NCBI GenBank assembly: GCA_024281075.1
Contig: JAMXLK010000049.1
Span: 1-53,843, forward strand
Length of the DNA: 53,843 nucleotides
Reading direction: 5' to 3'
Source: Vulcanimicrobiia bacterium
GTDB lineage: Bacteria > Vulcanimicrobiota > Vulcanimicrobiia > Vulcanimicrobiales > Vulcanimicrobiaceae
Below the pieces are notes generated by a model that was given only the letters and a program-made list of their open reading frames with translations, made no database searches and was not told where the DNA came from. Each line of letters starts with the position of its first letter. Position 1 is the first letter of the stretch. Shown here in pieces: positions 48,882 to 53,843 of the stretch. The translations under genes were made by a program, and so were the position numbers.

Positions 48882-49841
48882 TAGTGCGGGAGGTTGCCAG
48901 GCGGCGAGGAGATGGTCGCGGTCCGAAGGGCTGATGAGATCCATGACCGGGCCGATCGGTACGATGCGGGTCGGATTGATGTCGTCGTGCGTGTAGTAAT
49001 AGTGACGCTTGATCTGATCGAAGTCGACCGTTTCCGCGATGCCGTCGATTTGGTAGAGATCGCGTAAGTATCCGTAGAGGTTCGGATAATCGGCGATGCG
49101 GTGCAGATTGCACTTGAAGTGCCCGTAGTAGACCGGATCGAAGCGCACGAGGGTTACGAAAAAACGCCAATCGGTCTCGACCGGTTGCGCGCCGAAGAGA
49201 TAGCGGTGATACGTCAGGCGCTCTTCCATCGCGTCGATTGTGGTGAAAACTTCGAACGCCGCCTTTTCATACGCGGTTTGTGAGGTCGCGAATCCAGCTT
49301 TGTAAACGCCGTTATTGAACGTTTCGTAGATAAAGTCGTTGAGCTCGTCGATCTCCCGGCGTAAACCGCTCGGATAGAGATCGAGTTCCGGATTCTTCGC
49401 GAACGCGTCGAACTCGGTTTCGAGCATCCGCATAATATCGTCGTCGGAGTTGCTGACGATCCTCTTGCGCTCTTTATCCCAAAGGATCGGGACGGTGACT
49501 CGGCCGCGGTAGCCTGGATCGGTTGCGAAATAGGCCTCACTGAGAAACGCCCAACCGTTGTTCGGATCGGGCTCGCTCTCCATGAAGTGCCAGCCGCGCT
49601 CGTCGCGAACCGGATCGACGACCGTCATTCCAATCGCGCCCTCTAAGCCTTTGAGTTTGCGCACGATGACCGTGCGCGACGCCCACGGGCACGCAAGCGA
49701 GACGTACAGATGATAGCGGCCCGGCGCGGCGGGATACTCGGTGCTGCCGTCGGCGCGCACCCAATCGCGAAAGGCATCGGGCTGGCGCTTGAAGCTGCCG
49801 TCGGCGGATTGTTCGTCCGGAAACTGCGCTTTGATGGTCAT
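48873..49841 (-). CDS. Glutathionyl-hydroquinone reductase-like (GST omega/Xi)
   Basis: 322 aa. The thioredoxin-like N-terminal domain has YVSLACPWASRTVIVRKLKG with active Cys51, the Cys-Pro-Trp-Ala signature of Xi-class enzymes (YqjG/PcpF). The helical C-terminal domain has the family Tyr/Trp region (LTYHRYLFGAQPVETDWRFF) and RFDPVYYGHFKCNLHRIADY. These enzymes reduce glutathionyl-hydroquinones; some lineages use other thiols. Length is normal. It overlaps the binding-protein gene by 4 bp (ATGA) and comes after MsrB in the same operon, which together suggest redox repair. Confidence 0.92.
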   Translation of the reverse strand: MTIKAQFPDEQSADGSFKRQPDAFRDWVRADGSTEYPAAPGRYHLYVSLACPWASRTVIVRKLKGLEGAIGMTVVDPVRDERGWHFMESEPDPNNGWAFLSEAYFATDPGYRGRVTVPILWDKERKRIVSNSDDDIMRMLETEFDAFAKNPELDLYPSGLRREIDELNDFIYETFNNGVYKAGFATSQTAYEKAAFEVFTTIDAMEERLTYHRYLFGAQPVETDWRFFVTLVRFDPVYYGHFKCNLHRIADYPNLYGYLRDLYQIDGIAETVDFDQIKRHYYYTHDDINPTRIVPIGPVMDLISPSDRDHLLAAWQPPALSS

Positions 49842-50677
49842 GATTGAGTAGTACCCATGCTCGTTCGGTAGGTGAGGCCGGCGCGTTCTAATATGCCGCG
49901 TCCCTCGCCGCTAAGGATAAAATCGGCGAAGGTTTTTGCGGTCACGGGATGAGGCGCGGCTTTCATAACCGCCAGCGTGTAGCTGATGCGGTCGGTCATC
50001 GCCGCGGCGCCCGGAAGCGGTATGAAATGATAGCTGCGCGCGATGGCTTCGGTTCGATAGAAGAAGCCGGCGTCGATCTGTCCGGTGTCGACGCGCGCCA
50101 AGAGATCCTCCTCGGGAAAGATCTGCGCCGGATTCTCCGCCTGCCCAAGAAGCTGCGCGGCACCGTTGCGTCCGAGCCACGTCGTCACGGCTTCGACCGT
50201 GTACGCGCCTTTCGGATCGAGCTGCGGATCGGTGCGTCCGATTTTTACGCCGGGTTGCTGCAATGCCTGACTCAACGTCGTCTTGTGCGCGAGAACGCTT
50301 TCAAAAAGCGCGGCGAAGCGGGAGTGCGGCGCCCAGGCGATGCCGAGGCTCGTGCCGGCGAACGTGGTTGCCGAGGCCACTTTATCACCGAGGCCCGCGA
50401 CGATTTTCGGATCGACGCTGATAAAGACGTCCGGATTGCGGACGCCCGCGCGGATTAGGTTCGCCAGCTCTTTGCTCCCACCGGGTTGACCTTCAAAATC
50501 AATGCCTCGCGCGCCGAGTGCCGTTTTGACGGCGCTCTCCATGGGCGTCACGAGCGAGCCGGCATACAATACGCTGACGCTCTGCGATGCGGCCGGCGCG
50601 CGGCTCATCGACGTCGTAACGGCCAGGGTTACGGTCGCGACGAGGGCTGAAAGTCGAGCGACGCCGAGTTGATGCAA
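49838..50677 (-). CDS. Extracellular solute-binding protein, molybdate/tungstate (WtpA/ModA) type
   Basis: 279 aa from the TTG at 50677, which lies inside the last part of msrB and directly gives a signal peptide (LGVARLSALVATVTLAVTTS). VSVLYAGSLVTPMESAVKTA and QPGGSKELANLIRAGVRNPD, then VFISVDPKIV, match group 2 binding proteins for oxyanions; PVTAKTFADFILSGEGRGIL is the common C-terminal motif. No permease or ATPase gene is beside it, so it may be an orphan or feed a distant transporter. It is coupled both to msrB and to the GST gene, an unusual mix. Confidence 0.85.
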   Translation of the reverse strand: MHQLGVARLSALVATVTLAVTTSMSRAPAASQSVSVLYAGSLVTPMESAVKTALGARGIDFEGQPGGSKELANLIRAGVRNPDVFISVDPKIVAGLGDKVASATTFAGTSLGIAWAPHSRFAALFESVLAHKTTLSQALQQPGVKIGRTDPQLDPKGAYTVEAVTTWLGRNGAAQLLGQAENPAQIFPEEDLLARVDTGQIDAGFFYRTEAIARSYHFIPLPGAAAMTDRISYTLAVMKAAPHPVTAKTFADFILSGEGRGILERAGLTYRTSMGTTQS

Positions 50678-51048
50678 TAGCGCGTACCTCGGGGACCCGG
50701 CCCGTCGTCGAAGACGTGGCCCAGGTGCGAATCGCAGCGTTTGCATCGCACTTCGATGCGCCGCATGCCGTGCGAGAAATCGTCGAGAAGCCGGACGTTC
50801 TCCTGTTCCTCGGGATGCGTGAAACTCGGCCAACCGCAGTGCGACTCGAATTTCGAATCGGTCTTAAAGAGTTCCGCTCCACAGGCGCCGCACGTAAAGG
50901 TGCCGTCGTCGGTGACGTTGAGCAGCTTGCCGGTAAAGGGTGCTTCGGTCCCGGCCTCACGCAGGATGCGATAACGCTCGGGGCCGAGCTGCTCCTTCCA
51001 TTCGGCTTCGCTCTTTTGGACTTCAGGCGTAACGTCGTGCTTCATCAT
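50629..51048 (-). CDS. msrB: Peptide-methionine (R)-S-oxide reductase
   Basis: 139 aa. MsrB signature with four zinc-binding Cys (Cys53, Cys56 in CGAC; Cys102, Cys105 in CKRC), SHCGWPSFT, and catalytic Cys125 in RYCINSASLDF. It reduces methionine-R-sulfoxide in proteins using thioredoxin. Cytoplasmic, since no signal is present. The usual resolving position at the N-terminal side is not obvious. It starts the operon with the binding protein and GST, and its 3' end overlaps the binding-protein start by 49 bp. Confidence 0.95.
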   Translation of the reverse strand: MMKHDVTPEVQKSEAEWKEQLGPERYRILREAGTEAPFTGKLLNVTDDGTFTCGACGAELFKTDSKFESHCGWPSFTHPEEQENVRLLDDFSHGMRRIEVRCKRCDSHLGHVFDDGPGPRGTRYCINSASLDFQPSSRP

Positions 51049-51110
51049 TTATTCCTCGCGCTCCATAACGGCCGAAAGCGGCGAACCGATGCAGGGAAGA
51101 ATAGGCCGGT

Positions 51111-51299
51111 ATGAAGCTGCTGCTCGAAATTCTGCTCTCGATCATCCTGCACCCGATCGCAATGATTCTGATGTGGATCAACCTGCTGGCGCGCGGCGAC
51201 CTCACGACGTTTCAAAAGATCGTTTGGTTCGTCGTCAGCATTATTTGGGGGCTCGGCCCGATTCTCTACATCTTAGTAGCAGAAGGCTCGCTGTGGTAG
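51111..51299 (+). CDS. Small two-helix membrane protein
   Basis: 62 aa with two hydrophobic segments (LLEILLSIILHPIAMILMWI and IVWFVVSIIWGLGPILYILV) joined by a short polar loop (NLLARGDLTTFQK). This is the layout of PLDc_N-like or Imm-type small membrane proteins; a role cannot be assigned. The stop codon lies inside the stem of the following hairpin. Divergent from msrB. Confidence 0.65.
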   Translation: MKLLLEILLSIILHPIAMILMWINLLARGDLTTFQKIVWFVVSIIWGLGPILYILVAEGSLW

Positions 51300-51309
51300 C
51301 GAGCCTTCT
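51281..51309. terminator. Strong hairpin between convergent genes
   Basis: A perfect 11-bp stem (AGAAGGCTCGC/GCGAGCCTTCT) with a 7-nt loop lies between the convergent genes ending at 51299 and 51334. Neither strand has a U-run after it, so it may rather block exonucleases or act with another factor. Confidence 0.5.
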
Positions 51310-51333
51310 GGAGGTTAACCCTGCGGTAAAGAT

Positions 51334-52188
51334 TTAGCGTCGTGGTGGCCGGCCGCCGGCATGCATGCTGCCCCCGCCGCCGCCGCTAACCGGCGCCGCG
51401 TGCATCGAGCCTCCGCCGCCGGGAGCGCCGCGCATCGTGCCGCCGCCGGTGGTGTTGCCGTGAATCGTACCGTGTCCGCCGGGGAAGCCGCCGCCACGCG
51501 GTGGGCGATTGATGATGATGGTTCTGCTGCCGCCACAGCACGGGTAGCCGCCGTAGTACGGGTAGCCCCAGCCACCCCAGCCAGGCCAGCCCCAGCCGTA
51601 ATAGCCGGGCCAGCCCCAACCCCAACCCCAGCCCCAGTTAATGCCGAGACCGAAGTACGGATAGGCTCCATAGCCGCCGTAACCGTAGCCGCCGTACGGG
51701 CTATAGCCGCCGCCGTACGGGCCGTAGCCGCCGCCGTAACCGTAGCCGTTGTCGCCATAGCCGTACGCCGGCTCGCCGTTGGCGCCGTAGTACTGCGAAT
51801 AGGGCGAGTACGCTACGTCAACGCGGTTGGCTTGGAACGTCGAGCCTTGGGCGTAGCCGTAGATCGTCACGCGCATTCCTTCGAGCAGCTTGATTCCGGT
51901 CGGGTTGATGATCGTGCCCTGGTGCAGCGTGACGTGATCCGTATAGCCTTTTTCGTCGTGCATGTAGACGATCCACTGGCCGTCAAAACCGCTGACCGTG
52001 CCTTTGATCGACTGCTGGTTACCGTACGGCGCAGGCGGCTGCGCATAGGGCTGTTGCTGCTGTGCGTATGGCGGTGGTTGGTCGCCGTAAGGCTGCTGAG
52101 CCGAGGCGACGAGCGGCAGCGCCATAAAGGCGACGGCGCTCAGAGAAGCAACGAGATTCCGAGAGAACGAGAAATTTGACAATCGCAT
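51334..52188 (-). CDS. Secreted Gly/Tyr/Trp-rich protein
   Basis: 284 aa. Signal peptide (SLSAVAFMALPLVASAQQ), a Gln/Pro-rich linker (PYAQQQQPYAQPPAPYGN), a globular part of about 80 residues (SIKGTVSGFDGQWIVYMHDE, then GIKLLEGMRVTIYGYAQGST) that looks like an OB or beta-barrel domain, and a long tail of YGGGYGPYGG and GWGWGWGWPG units. The tail is probably disordered or a surface polymer, similar to Gly/Tyr-rich proteins found in cell envelopes. The -10 box (52198-52203) is 9 nt from the ATG. Confidence 0.78.
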   Translation of the reverse strand: MRLSNFSFSRNLVASLSAVAFMALPLVASAQQPYGDQPPPYAQQQQPYAQPPAPYGNQQSIKGTVSGFDGQWIVYMHDEKGYTDHVTLHQGTIINPTGIKLLEGMRVTIYGYAQGSTFQANRVDVAYSPYSQYYGANGEPAYGYGDNGYGYGGGYGPYGGGYSPYGGYGYGGYGAYPYFGLGINWGWGWGWGWPGYYGWGWPGWGGWGYPYYGGYPCCGGSRTIIINRPPRGGGFPGGHGTIHGNTTGGGTMRGAPGGGGSMHAAPVSGGGGGSMHAGGRPPRR

Positions 52189-52197
52189 ATCCTCAAT

Positions 52198-52203
52198 ATT
52201 ATA
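52198..52203 (-). promoter_or_regulatory. Perfect -10 (TATAAT) nine bases before the start at 52188
   Basis: TATAAT on the minus strand with the start codon 9 nt downstream. No good -35 is seen at 17 nt. The transcript leader would be about 2-3 nt, although GAGG lies between. Confidence 0.5.
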
Positions 52204-52292
52204 GCGCGGTTTACGAACGCAGGGTTAGAATCAGCGCAAAAAGGTGCTTACCCGCTGTATTAGCCAAGCGGCGTCGCGCTGCCGTGCGGCAC

Positions 52293-52323
52293 TTGACTCC
52301 GACGTTACGTCAGGGCTTAGCCT
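52293..52323 (+). promoter_or_regulatory. MerR-type promoter with 19-bp spacer
   Basis: TTGACT (52293-52298), a 19-nt spacer and TAGCCT (52318-52323). The spacer contains GACG-TTA-CGTC, extended to CC..GACG TTA CGTCAGG. The long spacer with a central dyad is the mark of promoters activated by MerR-family proteins, so the regulator at 52343 probably controls itself here. Confidence 0.7.
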
Positions 52324-52342
52324 TCTCCGATGGAGAGAAACG

Positions 52343-53107
52343 ATGGTAACGGGAGCAGCCAAGCTGCGACGCATCACCGAGTTCGCCCGCGACGCGGGCG
52401 TGACGGTTCGCGCGCTGCATCTCTACGACCGTCTCGGCTTGCTGAAGCCTGCCGCGCTCACCGAATCGGGCTACCGGCTCTACGGCGAGCCGGAACTTGC
52501 GCGGCTGGAGCAGATTTTGGCACTGCGTTTCGTCGGTTTCACGCTCGAACAAATCAAGGAGCTGCTCGGCGGATCGACGCCGCCGCTGGCAACGGCGCTG
52601 CGCATGCAGCGCGAGGTGATCGTACGCCGCAAACGCCGGCTGGAATCGGCGCTTGCGGCGATCGACGAAGCCGCACGTGCGCTGGACGCCGGCGAGCCTG
52701 CCGATCTGTGGGCGACGCTCCGCGACGTCATTGAGGTATTTGAAGTGCAAAACGATTGGGAGTGGACGAAGCAATATTATTCCGGCGAGGCGCTGGAGCG
52801 CGTCGAGGAACTGCAACGCACGACTCCGGCGAGCGTTGTCGAGCAGGGCCAACGCGACTGGACGGTGTTGATTGCCGACGTCGAAGAAGCGGTTGTACGC
52901 GCCGTCGATCCGTCGAGCGACGAAGCTCGTACGCTGGCAAACCGATGGCGCGCGCTTGTCGGTCAGTTCACGCAAGGTGACGCAGAGGTCTCGCGCGGTT
53001 TGAATCGCCTCTGGAACGACTCGACGCATTGGCCGGCCGATTTCAAACGGCCGTGGAGCGATGCCGCCGACGCGTTCATCAAAGCAGCGATGAACTGCGG
53101 GACGTAG
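52343..53107 (+). CDS. MerR-family regulator with TipAS-like region
   Basis: 254 aa from the ATG at 52343, selected for its GGAGAG ribosome site; an earlier ATG at 52244 would overlap the promoter. A MerR winged helix (LRRITEFARDAGVTVRALHL, then YDRLGLLKPAALTESGYRLY) and the coiled-coil dimer helix (RREVIVRRKRRLESAL-like) are followed by a helical effector region (EWTKQYYSGEALERVEELQR) like TipAS, which captures antibiotics or other ligands. Ligand unknown. The 19-bp-spacer promoter upstream suggests autoregulation. Confidence 0.9.
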   Translation: MVTGAAKLRRITEFARDAGVTVRALHLYDRLGLLKPAALTESGYRLYGEPELARLEQILALRFVGFTLEQIKELLGGSTPPLATALRMQREVIVRRKRRLESALAAIDEAARALDAGEPADLWATLRDVIEVFEVQNDWEWTKQYYSGEALERVEELQRTTPASVVEQGQRDWTVLIADVEEAVVRAVDPSSDEARTLANRWRALVGQFTQGDAEVSRGLNRLWNDSTHWPADFKRPWSDAADAFIKAAMNCGT

Positions 53108-53129
53108 CTGACATCATCGATGAGAGTAA

Positions 53130-53204
53130 TGGAGCCGTCGGCGGGGATTGAACCCGCGGTCTCGTGCTTACCATGCACGTGCTTTACCACTAAGCTACGA
53201 CGGC
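53130..53204 (-). tRNA. tRNA-Thr (GGT)
   Basis: Minus strand cloverleaf: acceptor GCCGTCG/CGACGGC, D-arm GCTT/AAGC, anticodon arm CGTGC-ATGGTAA-GCACG, so the anticodon is GGT (Thr), T-arm GCGGG-TTCAATC-CCCGC, discriminator T, and an encoded CCA (53130-53132). Body without CCA is 72 nt. Confidence 0.96.
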
Positions 53205-53698
53205 ACCGGTGGGCTCGGCTCCGTTACTCCGTTCAGGCTCGTTGACCCTACCACGACCTCCGGAATCTCCACGATATCGATGAGGTAGGGCTGCGCCCAG
53301 CGTACGTGCGAGTGCTGCCGATTCTTCGTTTCATTAACTCGGATAGTACCACTGAGCTTCGTCGTGTGCTCGATGGGAATAAGGTAAACCGAGCGCAGCT
53401 CAGGGCAATACACGCCGAAGAACTCAATCTCATTTGTATAGGGTCTGCACGCAACACCGCGGCGATGTGAGTGGCTGCTGTAGGTATTAAAAAGAATCGC
53501 GCCGTTTCGCAAACGACCGGTTTTCACTTGCACGCGCGAGAGCTTTGCGCCATTGTCAATGACGAGATCGTAGCGCGTATTCTCGCCAAACGGCTTCGAA
53601 ACGAGATATCCGGCACGGCTGAGCGCGAATGCCACGACGAGTTCCGACAGTTCACCGATGCTCTTAGTGTCGCGGAGAAACGAAACGATGTTGTTCAT
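53195..53698 (-). CDS. PD-(D/E)XK endonuclease, group I intron-type (PF11645-like)
   Basis: 167 aa from the ATG at 53698 (MNNIVSFLRDTKSIGELSEL); ten codons further upstream are open. The nuclease core is KSIGELSELVVAFALSRAGY, then KPFGENTRYDLVIDNGAKLS and RVQVKTGR: Glu16/Glu19, Asp44 and Gln57-x-Lys59 fit the PD-(D/E)XK active site as found in group I intron-encoded endonucleases. No intron is visible. Its last codons and stop (53195-53204) overlap the 5' end of tRNA-Thr, so the gene may have arrived by insertion at the tRNA. Confidence 0.8.
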   Translation of the reverse strand: MNNIVSFLRDTKSIGELSELVVAFALSRAGYLVSKPFGENTRYDLVIDNGAKLSRVQVKTGRLRNGAILFNTYSSHSHRRGVACRPYTNEIEFFGVYCPELRSVYLIPIEHTTKLSGTIRVNETKNRQHSHVRWAQPYLIDIVEIPEVVVGSTSLNGVTEPSPPVPS

Positions 53699-53810
53699 AC
53701 GCGCAATCGTAGCGCGGCTCTGTGCCAACTGGGTGGCAGTTTGTGCGACCGGCGGCCAAGGGTTCGGTGTGTTGCGAAGCGAACGCGCGCGCCAAAGGAG
53801 GACGGTCGTA

Positions 53811-53843
53811 ATGTTTCTTTCTTCGATCGTGCTGCGGCGTGCA
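53811..53843 (+). CDS. Start of a further gene, cut by the window edge
   Basis: ATG at 53811 with AAAGGAGGAC 7-9 nt upstream begins MFLSSIVLRRA and runs to the right edge. Too short to identify; the hydrophobic start fits a membrane or exported protein. Confidence 0.5.
   Translation, partial: MFLSSIVLRRA

Overview
The window is about 54 kb of GC-rich, densely coded bacterial chromosome with many overlapping genes. Eight PF04185-type phosphoesterase lipoproteins, GloVer and NHL propeller lipoproteins, large BTAD and adenylate-cyclase/ATPase/TPR regulators, a Bacillus-type LexA (Cheo) box and several promoters placed almost on their start codons suggest a deep-branching soil lineage such as Candidatus Eremiobacterota (WPS-2). 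That placement is inferred from gene content only; there is no rRNA marker.

Layout. 1-5.9 kb: a phosphoesterase cut by the window edge, a secreted protein, an amidohydrolase with an NTF2-like tail, and small membrane or lipoproteins. 6-12.4 kb: a BTAD-ATPase regulator, two coupled exported proteins, and an ornithine-cyclodeaminase-like operon with DUF2277. 12.5-14.6 kb: an APC permease and a secreted DUF1579-like protein. 14.7-20.9 kb: a minus-strand, largely overlapping operon (GNAT, pentapeptide repeats, GH125 mannosidase, NHL propeller, phosphoesterase, GloVer repeats). 21-28.2 kb: a lipoprotein, a cyclase-ATPase-TPR regulator, a DJ-1 family protein lacking its cysteine, a HAD phosphatase fused to a HerA/DUF87-like ATPase, and a LuxR regulator. 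28.3-29.2 kb: a lipoprotein made of nine copies of a ten-residue repeat, and a small hydrophilic stress protein behind a SigB-type promoter.

29.2-37.4 kb holds six tandem, translationally coupled phosphoesterase lipoproteins. Just upstream on the same strand lies a PP2C / STAS / RsbW-like partner-switching module (37.5-39.7 kb), the kind of module that controls SigB-type sigma factors. A cupin gene follows, then the SOS mutagenesis operon imuA-imuB-dnaE2 (40.3-45.4 kb).

At 45,416-48,198 a complete 2.78-kb IS1595-family element is inserted. It has 21-bp perfect terminal inverted repeats and an 8-bp target duplication, and carries three passenger ORFs plus a leader with a terminator. It landed directly behind the -35 box of the imuA promoter. 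The duplicated target is that -35 box, so the LexA-controlled promoter is intact. 48.2-53.8 kb: cysteine-dioxygenase-like cupin, glutathionyl-hydroquinone reductase-like protein, molybdate/tungstate-type binding protein, MsrB, a small membrane protein, a Gly/Tyr-rich secreted protein, a MerR/TipA-like regulator with a 19-bp-spacer promoter, tRNA-Thr(GGT), and a PD-(D/E)XK endonuclease whose end overlaps the tRNA. After these calls no stretch longer than 300 bp is left without a gene.
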